From the IMG/VR virus record IMGVR_UViG_3300048690_000044, positions 1 to 52,308 of that record: a stretch of 52,308 bases of DNA, one strand, 5' to 3'. The DNA is from a virus. The position numbers and the translations under genes are program-made. Below the pieces are notes generated by a model that was not told the origin of the DNA, did no database searches, and saw only the letters and a program-made list of their open reading frames with translations. Of the stretch, positions 16,906 through 24,924 are shown in pieces (the stretch's first letter is position 1; each line of letters opens with the position of its first letter).

Positions 16906-17344
16906 TTGTTTCCTTTAAATAATTAATTGCGTTTTCTAAAATAATCGGATTATCTTTAGCCATACCAAGCATTGAGTTACAAGCTCTGCACAATAATCCT
17001 CTGACTAATCCACTTGAATGACAATGATCAACATATAGATATTTATGAGTATTGTCATCTTGATGTATACCACATATCTTACAGTTATAATTCTGTGCTT
17101 CCAAAAGTTGTAAGTATTGTTCTTTTGTTAGATCGTATTTATTTTCAATCATCCACCAACGATTAGAATCTGCTTTCTTATCTCGATTTTTCTCAAACCA
17201 TTTGTCATTGTAAACTTTTTGACAAGATTTACAAGCAGCTTTCTTACCATCTTTAGAATGTTTGTAATTTGAGAACTCACTGTAGAGTTTTAATTCTCCA
17301 CAGCGAGAACAGACCTTATTTAGCCCACACATCTTGCCAATCAC
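16883..17344 (-). CDS. Endonuclease VII-like HNH homing endonuclease with N-terminal zinc finger
   Basis: 153 residues if read from GTG 17344 (alternative ATG 17332). A zinc finger (Cys12, Cys15, Cys38, Cys41; VCSRCGELKLYSEF) precedes a recombination endonuclease VII fold: CKICGIHQD, YVDHCHSSGLVRGLLCRACN, then a C-terminal helix LENAINYLKE. It overlaps the end of nrdB by 29 bp and the thioredoxin start by 23 bp, so it is wedged between two genes of one pathway, as expected of a free-standing homing endonuclease. The same zinc finger occurs at 42987 and 52047. Confidence 0.88.
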   Translation of the reverse strand: MIGKMCGLNKVCSRCGELKLYSEFSNYKHSKDGKKAACKSCQKVYNDKWFEKNRDKKADSNRWWMIENKYDLTKEQYLQLLEAQNYNCKICGIHQDDNTHKYLYVDHCHSSGLVRGLLCRACNSMLGMAKDNPIILENAINYLKETNAKISSI

Positions 17345-18287
17345 CTGTCAAAGCGCCCTTAGCATAGTCAGTTACCCGTTGCTCAAAGAAGTTACTGTGT
17401 GTAGTACCAAGCATACCGTCAACCCAAGGTAAAGGATTCTTTTTGATTTTAAATATGCCTTTCAAACCAAGAGCAATCAATCTGCGATCTGCAATATAAC
17501 GAATATAAAGTTTAACTTCTTCTTTAGTTAATCCTTGCATTTCATTTACACCAAAGGCCAAGTCGATGAACTTATCTTCAAGATCAACCATCTTTTGTGC
17601 AATGGTATACAACTGAGATTTTAATTCATCGGTCCAAATGTGCTTGTTCTCTTTAACAAATTCTCTGAATAACTTAATCATGCTTTCAGTATGTAAAGAT
17701 TCATCAACTTGACTCCAAGCAATGATTTGACCCATTCCTTTCATCTTACCGAAACGAGCAAAGTTTAAAAGCATCACGAAAGAACTAAACAATTGCATAC
17801 CTTCTGTAAATGCACTAAATACAGCAACTTGTTGTGCTACTGAATTTTCATCTTGATTAATAAAAGATTCAATATAATCGTGCTTATCCTTCATCTCTTC
17901 ATACTGTAAAAATTCATTGTATGTAGTCTCTGGCATACCCAATGTTTCGATTAGATGTGAATAAGCTGCAACGTGAATAGCTTCTCGTGCTGCAAAGCTT
18001 GATAGCATCATTCGTACTTCGGGCGCAGGGAAATTTGGTAGATAGTTTGTTACATAAGCACCAGCTACATCAATATCACCTTGCGTAAAGAATCGAAAGA
18101 TGTGCGTAAGAAACTGCTTTTCACTTTCTGTAAGTTTATTCTTCCAATCGTTAACATCTTCGATCATTGGTACTTCAGTATGCAACCAATGCATCTTTTC
18201 CGACATTAAGAAAGCATCGTATGCCCAAGGGTAGCTAAACGGCTTAAAGTAACTGCGTTTATCTGTAAGTTTTAATTTTGTTTTCAT
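17316..18287 (-). CDS. nrdB: Ribonucleoside-diphosphate reductase beta subunit
   Basis: 323 residues. All di-iron and radical landmarks of class Ia are present: Asp71, the E-xx-H-xxx-Y run Glu102-His105-Tyr109 (REAIHVAAY), Glu162, and Glu196-xx-His199 (DESLHTES). The C-terminus is acidic/aromatic and ends GDWQDVWAK, suitable to dock in NrdA. It generates the tyrosyl radical that NrdA uses to reduce NDPs. It follows nrdA with a terminator hairpin between the two genes. An endonuclease gene has inserted over its last codons without shortening the protein. Confidence 0.96.
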   Translation of the reverse strand: MKTKLKLTDKRSYFKPFSYPWAYDAFLMSEKMHWLHTEVPMIEDVNDWKNKLTESEKQFLTHIFRFFTQGDIDVAGAYVTNYLPNFPAPEVRMMLSSFAAREAIHVAAYSHLIETLGMPETTYNEFLQYEEMKDKHDYIESFINQDENSVAQQVAVFSAFTEGMQLFSSFVMLLNFARFGKMKGMGQIIAWSQVDESLHTESMIKLFREFVKENKHIWTDELKSQLYTIAQKMVDLEDKFIDLAFGVNEMQGLTKEEVKLYIRYIADRRLIALGLKGIFKIKKNPLPWVDGMLGTTHSNFFEQRVTDYAKGALTGDWQDVWAK

Positions 18288-18309
18288 TTATATCCTTAAA
18301 ATAGAAAGA

Positions 18310-18325
18310 GACTGCCGAAGCAGCC
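18310..18325 (-). terminator. Hairpin with TTCG loop between nrdA and nrdB
   Basis: On the minus strand GGCTGC-TTCG-GCAGTC is followed by a T-rich stretch (TCTTTCTATTTT). It lies right after the -10 at 18329-18334, so it may act as attenuator of nrdB rather than as a full stop. Confidence 0.65.
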
Positions 18326-18328
18326 CCT

Positions 18329-18358
18329 ATTATACATCAACCTTCACATGCTAAACAA
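18329..18358 (-). promoter_or_regulatory. Candidate promoter for nrdB
   Basis: Minus strand TTGTTT, 18 bp, TATAAT, overlapping the end of nrdA. It would start transcription at the base of the TTCG hairpin that precedes nrdB. Confidence 0.5.
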
Positions 18359-20127
18359 GTTTCGTTGTTTACTAATGATGTCATGTCGATTTCATCCTCA
18401 ATTCTTCTTCGTTCAACCTTTTGACCAACCTTATCTGCTTTACGTAATTTAGAACTACGAACGTAGTACAAAGATTTCAGTCCTTGTTTCCAAGCTTGAA
18501 AGTGAACAGCATGCAAGTATTTCACACTAACATCAGGTCTAAAGAACAGATTTGTACTGATTGCTTGATCTACAAATTGTTGCCTATCGGATGTTTGTTC
18601 AATAATCCATCGTTGATCAATTTCAGCAGCAGTTTTAAATACATCTCTGGTGTATTGATTCATCCATTCTAGATTCTGTACTGAACCATCGTCTGCAATA
18701 ATACTTGCCCACGTATCATCATACCAAGAGTCTTCATGCTTTAAAGCTTCCTCTTTGATAATCTTATCTAAAAACCTGTTCTTATTCAAGAATGCACCAG
18801 AGGTAGTATCTTGACGGTATGCGTTTGCTGAGTAAGGCTCAATACTTGGTGAAGTGTTACCCATGATAATTGAACTAGATGCATTTGGTGCAACTGCCAT
18901 AACATGACTACAACGCTTCATTACATTCATAGTTGCTGCATCTGGACAAGGACCACGCAAGATTGCTAAATTTTCATTTGCAGCATCAAGTTGTGTTCTG
19001 ATATGCTTAAACATTCGCATGTTAGTACTCTTGGCTAATGCACCCTCAAAGACAATGTTGTTCTTTTGTAAGTAAGCATGATAACCTAACGCACCAACAC
19101 CTACGCTTCTTTCTTGAATTGCACTGAATCTTGCTCTTGCTATTTCATCAGGAGCATTCTGAATGAAGTACTCAATAACGTTGTCAAGCATCTCTAATAT
19201 GTCAGGAATAAACTGAGGATCGTTTTTCCAAGTATCAAAGTATTCCAAGTTTACTGAACTTAAGCAACAAACTGCAGTACGTTCTGCTGATGTAGCTAAT
19301 GAAATTTCACTGCACAAGTTAGAACCGTGATTTTTCAATCCTAGTTTCTTTTGATATTCAGGTAGTCCTTCATTTGCACGATCAATAAACCAAAGGTATG
19401 GTTCACCAGTTTGCATACGCAATTCTAGCAGTTTCATCCAAAGAGCCTTAGCAGAAACAACCTCAGTTACTTTACCGCTGTGTGGTTGAACCAGTTCCCA
19501 CGAATCATCTGCTGTTGGGTCAATCATGCATTTTTCAATAATCTGCATGAACTTGTCACTGATGTTCACGCCATGATTCAAATTCAATGTACGCATATTT
19601 TGATCACCAGTTGGTTTACGCATTTCTAAAAATTGAGTAATATCTGGATGACTGATATCTAAGTAAGCAGCATAAGAACCCCTGCGAGTTGTACCTTGTT
19701 TATACGCCAAACTAGATGCATCATATACTTTTAAGTGCGGCATTACACCTGCTGATTTATCATCACAACCACGAATACCTACATGTACTCCTACCCCACC
19801 ACCCATCATAGATAGCCAGTTTGTTTCAGATAGATTGTTAACCAAACCCTCAGATGTATCATCCAAGAAATTCAAGTAACAACTAATTGGTAGTCCACGC
19901 TTGTTTCTACCAAAAGATAGAATCGGTGTAGAGTATGATAACCAATGCTTAGAGGCATAGTCATAAAGACGTTGAGCATGTGCTTCGTCTGTGGCGAAAG
20001 ATTGTGATACAAAAGCAAATCTATCTTGAGGTGATTCCTCATCCTCTCGCATGTACGATTCTTTTAATCGTTTCAAACCAAGTTCATCGAACAATGAATC
20101 TCGGGTGTAATCTTTCTTAATTTGCAT
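18337..20127 (-). CDS. nrdA: Ribonucleoside-diphosphate reductase alpha subunit (no ATP cone)
   Basis: 596 residues, against about 760 in E. coli. Active-site residues are all visible: Cys83 (LPISCYLNF), the Asn270-Cys272-Glu274 triad (GSNLCSEIS), the partner Cys at 287/288 (TAVCCLSSVN), the radical-relay pair Tyr554-Tyr555 (SLYYVRS) and the C-terminal shuttle CLACEG (Cys591, Cys594). The missing length is mainly the N-terminal ATP-cone, so dATP feedback inhibition is probably absent, as seen in several phage reductases. The enzyme reduces ribonucleotides for phage DNA synthesis; thioredoxin and NrdB are encoded downstream. Confidence 0.95.
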   Translation of the reverse strand: MQIKKDYTRDSLFDELGLKRLKESYMREDEESPQDRFAFVSQSFATDEAHAQRLYDYASKHWLSYSTPILSFGRNKRGLPISCYLNFLDDTSEGLVNNLSETNWLSMMGGGVGVHVGIRGCDDKSAGVMPHLKVYDASSLAYKQGTTRRGSYAAYLDISHPDITQFLEMRKPTGDQNMRTLNLNHGVNISDKFMQIIEKCMIDPTADDSWELVQPHSGKVTEVVSAKALWMKLLELRMQTGEPYLWFIDRANEGLPEYQKKLGLKNHGSNLCSEISLATSAERTAVCCLSSVNLEYFDTWKNDPQFIPDILEMLDNVIEYFIQNAPDEIARARFSAIQERSVGVGALGYHAYLQKNNIVFEGALAKSTNMRMFKHIRTQLDAANENLAILRGPCPDAATMNVMKRCSHVMAVAPNASSSIIMGNTSPSIEPYSANAYRQDTTSGAFLNKNRFLDKIIKEEALKHEDSWYDDTWASIIADDGSVQNLEWMNQYTRDVFKTAAEIDQRWIIEQTSDRQQFVDQAISTNLFFRPDVSVKYLHAVHFQAWKQGLKSLYYVRSSKLRKADKVGQKVERRRIEDEIDMTSLVNNETCLACEG

Positions 20128-20541
20128 TTAGTCTTCCTCTGTTGTTGTTGTCGCATATTTATCTCTAGATTCTAACAATGCCTGTGCATCTTCAGTTTCG
20201 TATCTAGCACGATAAATGTCTTCTGTTAATTTACTTCCACTTGCTTTATCAATAGCAGGTCTACTTGCGCAACCACTAGTGATCCAAGTTTTATCTAATC
20301 GTTCCTCTCCCACCCATCGACTGCACACAACAATTTCATTGAAACGATTTCTATGCTGCAAACCATCTTGCCTTTGGTATGGTCGATCTACGTTCATTCC
20401 TAGCGAATAAAGAAAGTCTTTGAATTCTTCATCCCTATATTCAAACTCACTTGAGTAATTTGGCATTACTTTAACAATTTCTGATTCAGAAATAATACAT
20501 AATGCTACAATTGCATTGGGTCGAGTTGTGTTTTTATTCAT
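20128..20541 (-). CDS. Hypothetical protein upstream of nrdA
   Basis: 137 residues, first gene behind the promoter at 20574-20602 and directly abutting nrdA. No motif recognised; it contains CSRWVGEERLDKTWITSGCASRPA and an acidic C-terminus (TTTTEED). Co-transcription with nrdAB suggests a nucleotide-metabolism link, but nothing in the sequence shows it. Confidence 0.6.
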   Translation of the reverse strand: MNKNTTRPNAIVALCIISESEIVKVMPNYSSEFEYRDEEFKDFLYSLGMNVDRPYQRQDGLQHRNRFNEIVVCSRWVGEERLDKTWITSGCASRPAIDKASGSKLTEDIYRARYETEDAQALLESRDKYATTTTEED

Positions 20542-20573
20542 TGTTACTACCTTTCAGAACAAACGAGAGTCCT

Positions 20574-20602
20574 ATTATATCACTGCTTATTGGTTAAATC
20601 AA
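20574..20602 (-). promoter_or_regulatory. Sigma70-like promoter of nrd operon
   Basis: Minus strand TTGATT, 17 bp, TATAAT, lying at the 3' end of the small membrane gene. Nearly the same 29 bp occur on the plus strand at 15308-15336. Confidence 0.82.
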
Positions 20603-20738
20603 GGTTATCTTGATCTTCTGGTTCATCTTTAATACTATGTAGTTCACGGTGTTCATTTACTAATTTAATAGCAGCCGCATACATGACTACAATGATGCAT
20701 AGTAAAACTAATGCACTAATTATTTGCAGGAATATCAT
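20580..20738 (-). CDS. Small single-pass membrane protein
   Basis: 52 residues: an N-terminal membrane segment (LQIISALVLLCIIVVMYAAA) and a charged C-terminal tail (HRELHSIKDEPEDQDNLDL). Its ATG overlaps the stop of the DUF5664-like gene by 4 bp (ATGA), which supports translation by coupling. Function unknown. Confidence 0.62.
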   Translation of the reverse strand: MIFLQIISALVLLCIIVVMYAAAIKLVNEHRELHSIKDEPEDQDNLDLTNKQ

Positions 20739-21292
20739 TTATTTTCCTTTTGTTTAAGTTTAGGGTCTAGCATAAATTCAAGCAAGAACATTGCATTAAC
20801 GGCTACTGCAGCCATGTGAAGCATGTCCGGTACGCTACTATCAGTGTCATACAGTTCGCCTCTTCTATGGGCTTCTAAGTGCCTGTACAGAGCATCTAGA
20901 TATCTCTGTTCAGCACCTTGTACTTTCTTCCAGTTATCACGCTCTTTATATTTCTTAAGACCAACTGTAAGGTTTTTAGCAATCTGTTCTAAGGCATAGG
21001 ATGGAATCAAACTGTATTGCAACTTATCTTGATCATATTTAGTACCGGGAGATTGCTCTTGTACAACATCAGCATTGTTCCAATCTTTCATCTGCTGTGT
21101 ATCTGATCGCAAATCTGCTTTTGATGCTGGTACAAAATATGAATCAGTTTCAGAACAATTTACGATTAAATTTGATAATCTACAACCTCTGCTATCATTA
21201 CGAAATGCACAGGAATTACATCCTTGAACACCGTTCTTATCCGACACAACTCTATAGACCTTATTATCAACCATAATATCATTTAAACTCAT
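20735..21292 (-). CDS. DUF5664 / dATP-dGTP diphosphohydrolase-like protein
   Basis: 185 residues. The N-terminus has a Cys cluster (GCNSCAFRNDSRGC, then NCSETDSYFV); the C-terminal half reads GTKYDQDKLQYSLIPSYALEQIA, then YKERDNWKKV, YLDALYRHLEAHRRGE and DMLHMAAVAVNAMFLLEF. The His/Glu/Asp placement is that of the dATP/dGTP diphosphohydrolase N-terminal family (all-helical, MazG-related). It would remove unwanted dNTPs. It lies 2 bp from a MazG-like gene. Confidence 0.78.
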   Translation of the reverse strand: MSLNDIMVDNKVYRVVSDKNGVQGCNSCAFRNDSRGCRLSNLIVNCSETDSYFVPASKADLRSDTQQMKDWNNADVVQEQSPGTKYDQDKLQYSLIPSYALEQIAKNLTVGLKKYKERDNWKKVQGAEQRYLDALYRHLEAHRRGELYDTDSSVPDMLHMAAVAVNAMFLLEFMLDPKLKQKENK

Positions 21293-21294
21293 GC

Positions 21295-21798
21295 TCAGTC
21301 CTCCTTAAAACCATTCAATAGTAAATCTGCAGGAATACAGTTGCTAAGATCATTGCTTTCAAAATCAATTGGTTTCATGATCTTATCTTTTAGATTCTTA
21401 ATTACAAATAACTCATACTCAGAATTATATTCAACAATAACTTGTATACCATCTTCTTCATACATCTGTGCAGTTTGAATTGCAGTCAGTTCTTTTGCAG
21501 GATACTTGGTTAAGTTATTATAAGCGGTATCTCGCATTGCTTTATTCATGTCTACACCAAGGTATTCTAGCTTTTGTGCAAGACCCAATGCTGTTACCAG
21601 TACATCAACTACACCATCTACTACTTCTTTAGCATTGTTCTTATCAATACCTTTTTCTTTAATCTCTTTGGTTTCTTCTAAGATTAAGTTATATTGAAAC
21701 TCAATATCTTTTAAAGTAGTTAGTTTGTGCTTACCTGCGATTTCGTTGAACGCATTACAGTCCATTTGAAAATCTGAAATATTATAGTCGAAAATCAT
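21295..21798 (-). CDS. MazG-like nucleotide pyrophosphohydrolase
   Basis: 167 residues. LILEETKEIKEKG followed by AKEVVDGVVDVLVTALG is the EExxE ... ExxD metal-binding pattern of the all-alpha NTP pyrophosphatase (MazG/HisE) fold. Phage MazG proteins hydrolyse (d)NTPs or lower host alarmone. It pairs with the DUF5664-like hydrolase downstream and ends a block closed by the terminator on its upstream side. Confidence 0.85.
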   Translation of the reverse strand: MIFDYNISDFQMDCNAFNEIAGKHKLTTLKDIEFQYNLILEETKEIKEKGIDKNNAKEVVDGVVDVLVTALGLAQKLEYLGVDMNKAMRDTAYNNLTKYPAKELTAIQTAQMYEEDGIQVIVEYNSEYELFVIKNLKDKIMKPIDFESNDLSNCIPADLLLNGFKED

Positions 21799-21815
21799 GT
21801 TTCTCCTTTACTATG

Positions 21816-21841
21816 AAAAAATCCCCGGCTGTTAACCGGGG
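21816..21841 (-). terminator. Rho-independent terminator after HTH-exonuclease gene
   Basis: On the minus strand CCCCGG (complement of 21836-21841) pairs with CCGGGG (complement of 21823-21828) around a 7-nt loop, then ATTTTTTC. It closes the replication block that begins at the SSB promoter. Confidence 0.88.
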
Positions 21842-21881
21842 TGTGAACTCAAATTGTAAGTGCTAGTATAGCACAAGTTCT

Positions 21882-22841
21882 TTACATCAGCAAGCTTTTA
21901 CGCTTTTCTTTTGTAGTCTTCGGTGTACGATGCCGATGTACCGCACCGCATTCATTACAGCGCATTTCATCAAAAGCATTCAATCCTGTTTCGATTGTAC
22001 GACCTGTAGCTTCAACTTCTGAGCTACCGCATACACGGCAACGCACAAGATCATCATTGTAGTACAAAGCTGCATTGAAGTCTGAACCTGCACGACCTAG
22101 CTGACGAGTACGCAAATAAACATCATACAGCAAATCTACGTCTTGTTCGCAGTAAGTTACCATATCTTTCATGGCTTGCACATCACCTTCTTGAACTTTA
22201 CGCCACAGTGAAATACCACCAGTGCTTACTTTGCGACCTAACCCAAAGAACTCACCAATTGCATCCAAACGATTACTTGGTAGCTTCAAATACTTCTTAA
22301 CTAGTTGTAAAGTATCTAGTACTTTTACTTGTGGCAATGGAGGAAAACCATTATAGATTGCTCTTGCTTGTACTACTTTGTGATCAAAACCTAAGCTGTT
22401 GTGTGCAAGCACAGCATCTGCTTCTTCGTATAGTTCAAACAACTTCGCAATAATCCGTGAATCATCTTTATTGATTACTTCTTCTGGTGTAAGGTAGATA
22501 CTTTGTGTATTGTTACTACCCAACCAGCGCCAGCAAGCACATAAAATCCAACCACCGTTATCTAAGATATTATCCTGTGATAAGTTAACTTTGAATCGAC
22601 CAAAGGTGAGAGCAGTAGCTGCTGCAGTTTCGGTATCGAATACTAAAATCTTTGGACCTTCTGTTTGCTTAAATACTACTTCATCTGGATCATAGAAAGG
22701 TTTAGGATCAGCAATCCAACGATTCCAAATGTCGTTAACAGTAGATTTACCAATACCTAGTTCTTCTGCAACATATCGGCTACTCATACCAGCACCTGTC
22801 ATTCTCACGACTTGTTCCACGATCTTATCTGAATGTTTCAT
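21882..22841 (-). CDS. HTH-DnaQ-like 3'-5' exonuclease-zinc ribbon fusion
   Basis: 319 residues. Residues 1-45 form a resolvase/recombinase-type helix-turn-helix (SSRYVAEELGIGKSTVNDIW). Residues about 64-245 are a DEDD exonuclease: Asp69 and Glu71 (VFDTET), Asp153 (AHNSLGFDHK), Tyr230 with Asp234 (YCEQDVDLLY), the DEDDy layout of DnaQ/PolB proofreading domains. Residues 268-298 are a four-Cys zinc ribbon (CRVCG, CNECG), and the tail is basic. The polymerase at 28673 has its own exonuclease, so this is a separate nuclease, with DNA-binding ends possibly giving site or structure preference. Confidence 0.85.
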   Translation of the reverse strand: MKHSDKIVEQVVRMTGAGMSSRYVAEELGIGKSTVNDIWNRWIADPKPFYDPDEVVFKQTEGPKILVFDTETAAATALTFGRFKVNLSQDNILDNGGWILCACWRWLGSNNTQSIYLTPEEVINKDDSRIIAKLFELYEEADAVLAHNSLGFDHKVVQARAIYNGFPPLPQVKVLDTLQLVKKYLKLPSNRLDAIGEFFGLGRKVSTGGISLWRKVQEGDVQAMKDMVTYCEQDVDLLYDVYLRTRQLGRAGSDFNAALYYNDDLVRCRVCGSSEVEATGRTIETGLNAFDEMRCNECGAVHRHRTPKTTKEKRKSLLM

Positions 22842-23020
22842 TCTACATTTCCTTCCGTTACGGTTGCATCATGTTTATAAACCCAATTTAAAGCATTGAA
22901 TTGTCCACCTTCTCTTGTCCAGTAAGCTTTATCTTCAATAAAAGTTACTTCGAATTCTTCACCGATACGTTTATTGTACCAAAGAAGAGCATCATTGCAG
23001 TCAATTATTTTGATCTTCAT
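22838..23020 (-). CDS. Small hypothetical protein
   Basis: 60 residues, predicted beta-rich (RIGEEFEVTFIEDKAYWTREGG), overlapping the downstream exonuclease start by 4 bp and the upstream endonuclease end by 20 bp. The tight packing argues it is translated. No family recognised. Confidence 0.6.
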   Translation of the reverse strand: MKIKIIDCNDALLWYNKRIGEEFEVTFIEDKAYWTREGGQFNALNWVYKHDATVTEGNVE

Positions 23021-23522
23021 GTGAATCCTTTATCTCTTGTATTAAAGTGCGAATTGTATCATAACTGAATTGCTTTGTCAATACAGCTTTTTGAAATAAC
23101 TTCTTTCGTTCTGCACCGTTTTTACCTCTGCTTTGGTTTAGTGCTACTAACAGGTTATCTTTTTGTGCTTCTTTTAGCTTATTGAATTCGGTGTTAATCT
23201 TTTTAATCCAACCATTGTGACGATAACGACCATCAGGTTTCTTCTCAAGATAATCAGCGCACTCTCTAAGTAAAGTAGGTAGATCATTAGGATACCACCA
23301 AGCGATTAGTCTAATGTAAGCATTCTCAGCTTTACCAGCAAAAGCATTTACCTGACGATGTAAAACACCTCGTACAAGTTGTGTTTCATCATGAGCATGA
23401 TCAAGTACATGTTGTTTAGTTGGAATATCTAAACCAGTTACAGCGCATTTATTATTTTGCTCTTTAGTTAGCTGTTCACGCACTTTCTTTACATCTGCAG
23501 TATTGTATAAATCAGTTGTCAT
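23001..23522 (-). CDS. Recombination endonuclease VII (Holliday junction resolvase-like)
   Basis: 173 residues. CAVTGLDIPTKQHVLDHAHDETQLVRGVLHRQVNAFAGKAEN matches the endonuclease VII beta-beta-alpha metal site (His-Asp-His, then a late Asn), with the second Cys of each zinc pair replaced. The C-terminal half is helical and basic. It sits in the replication operon, not at a gene border, so it is more likely the phage's own branched-DNA resolvase needed for packaging than a homing enzyme. Confidence 0.85.
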   Translation of the reverse strand: MTTDLYNTADVKKVREQLTKEQNNKCAVTGLDIPTKQHVLDHAHDETQLVRGVLHRQVNAFAGKAENAYIRLIAWWYPNDLPTLLRECADYLEKKPDGRYRHNGWIKKINTEFNKLKEAQKDNLLVALNQSRGKNGAERKKLFQKAVLTKQFSYDTIRTLIQEIKDSHEDQNN

Positions 23523-23685
23523 TGGAGTGCAACCTTTGCTCTAATCTATGTATTTCATTAGCAGCTTCTTCAAGTAAATCAGAGATTCTATCTGGTTTAC
23601 CTTCTTGTACTGACTTCCTAGACTCAATATTTCTGCGAATCTCTGCACGTTTTCTTAATCGGTAAAGTAAGGATTCTTCACTCAT
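23512..23685 (-). CDS. Small coiled-coil hypothetical protein
   Basis: 57 residues, basic N-terminal half (YRLRKRAEIRRNIESRKS) and acidic helical C-terminal half (LLEEAANEIHRLEQRL). Starts with an ATGA overlap on the exonuclease stop and overlaps the endonuclease VII start. Similar short coiled coils are common in phage replication blocks; no role can be read from it. Confidence 0.68.
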   Translation of the reverse strand: MSEESLLYRLRKRAEIRRNIESRKSVQEGKPDRISDLLEEAANEIHRLEQRLHSNDN

Positions 23686-24656
23686 AGCATAATACCTCTT
23701 TCATCCATAAAATCATACACATCACTAGGATCATTCCAACTTCTTTTCATGTAAGCGCACTTCCAATACATTTTTAGCATCATCTGCCAATCTGCAATGT
23801 GTTCCTTGCCATGACAATCTTTATATTCAAATTTATCAGGATACAGTCGTTTGAATTCAGCAAACATAATCTGCATAATCTCTTGTTCTGTAGTAGCATT
23901 CTCTAAAGCCTTCATTGCTTTAGAAGGTCCATACTTTACTTGAGACAACTGATAACCTTGGTAAGTATCTGCAGTATCTCCAGCCAGTACTTGAAATGCT
24001 AAGAACTTTAGACCATCACCTTTGATTGTAGTTTTAACTTTACGCAAGTGCCCAACTGTTGGAATAAGGTGAATCTTAGGCTCTTCATCTGTCCAGTTAA
24101 ACAGGTGAATTCCTTGGCACTGGTAGCTATCCTTATCTACACTTGCTAACACCGCTTCCTGATCGTTATAGAGGGCTTCATACGAACGTATTGTTACTAC
24201 ATCATCTACTTCTAGACCGTTATCAACAACTTTTGCTTTGTATTTGCGTCTTAGATGATTTCTAACTGCAGTTAAATGCACAGGTTTAATCGTGTCTTGT
24301 CTGTTGTCTTTATATGGTGTAGGTAACGCTAGATCATGTCTGAAGGTTTTACCACTACCAATGTAAATTTCAAGTTCATCACACCATGTTGATTCTAGAA
24401 GTTTTTCAATGCTCTTGTTGACAGTACCTACCGCAAATGAAATATCTACAGGATGTTGATGGTCTGTAATTACATAAGCTTCAGGTTTAAACTCAATCTC
24501 TTTGTCTGCTAAAAACTTCTTGAACTCAGTTCTTGTACCAAATTCTTTTTCTCTACCTGACTTTAAATGCTTTGCAATAATCGTGCGAGTTTCAGCAGCA
24601 GCAGCATGTTTGTATGCAACTAAGTCACCGTCTACGATTAAGAGTCTTTTACTCAT
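23682..24656 (-). CDS. 5'-3' exonuclease (FEN/PIN fold)
   Basis: 324 residues. The N-terminus LLIVDGDLVAYKHAAA carries the first metal Asp; GLEVDDVVTI, ASVDKDSYQ and GDTADTYQGYQLSQ supply the later acidic residues and the helix-three-turn-helix DNA-binding segment of FEN-type nucleases (as in T7 gp6 and Pol I N-domains). It removes RNA primers and 5' flaps or degrades host DNA. Followed upstream by a terminator that separates it from the SSB block. Confidence 0.9.
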   Translation of the reverse strand: MSKRLLIVDGDLVAYKHAAAAETRTIIAKHLKSGREKEFGTRTEFKKFLADKEIEFKPEAYVITDHQHPVDISFAVGTVNKSIEKLLESTWCDELEIYIGSGKTFRHDLALPTPYKDNRQDTIKPVHLTAVRNHLRRKYKAKVVDNGLEVDDVVTIRSYEALYNDQEAVLASVDKDSYQCQGIHLFNWTDEEPKIHLIPTVGHLRKVKTTIKGDGLKFLAFQVLAGDTADTYQGYQLSQVKYGPSKAMKALENATTEQEIMQIMFAEFKRLYPDKFEYKDCHGKEHIADWQMMLKMYWKCAYMKRSWNDPSDVYDFMDERGIML

Positions 24657-24669
24657 AGGCTCTCCTTAA

Positions 24670-24698
24670 AGAAAAACCCGAGGGTGTTAGCCTCGGGT
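24670..24698 (-). terminator. Rho-independent terminator
   Basis: ACCCGAGG (24676-24683 as read on plus) pairs with CCTCGGGT (24691-24698), 7-nt loop; the minus strand runs into TTTTTC. It follows the 72-residue gene and precedes the FEN-like exonuclease. Confidence 0.88.
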
Positions 24699-24704
24699 AA
24701 AATA

Positions 24705-24923
24705 TTAGCTGCGGCTAATGTCAATAGCTTTCAGAATTTCGTCTGATTTAGCTTTTAGTTCATCAACCTTGTTCTTAACGATTGCTTTTGCTACTGCACT
24801 AACAATTGCTGGATCAAGACCCGATTCTTTAGCGTCATCTTTGATTTCTTTAGCTTCTTCAGCTAGTGACTGTTCTTGAGTATAAATACGAACTAGTTTT
24901 GCGATTGCTTCTTTTTGATTCAT
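24705..24923 (-). CDS. Small helical coiled-coil protein
   Basis: 72 residues, almost entirely helical and highly charged (QEQSLAEEAKEIKDDAKESG, VDELKAKSDEILKAI). The arrangement recalls small DNA-associated coiled-coil proteins such as the GapR/DUF2312 type, but the match is only impressionistic. It lies in the SSB operon. Confidence 0.6.
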   Translation of the reverse strand: MNQKEAIAKLVRIYTQEQSLAEEAKEIKDDAKESGLDPAIVSAVAKAIVKNKVDELKAKSDEILKAIDISRS

Positions 24924-24924
24924 A

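Noticed and set aside
20735-24656. Z-genome (2-aminoadenine) or other base-replacement pathway suggested by the dATP hydrolase-like protein
   Set aside because: No PurZ, no DatZ-type HD hydrolase and no base-transfer enzyme are seen in the window, so the pairing with MazG is not enough.
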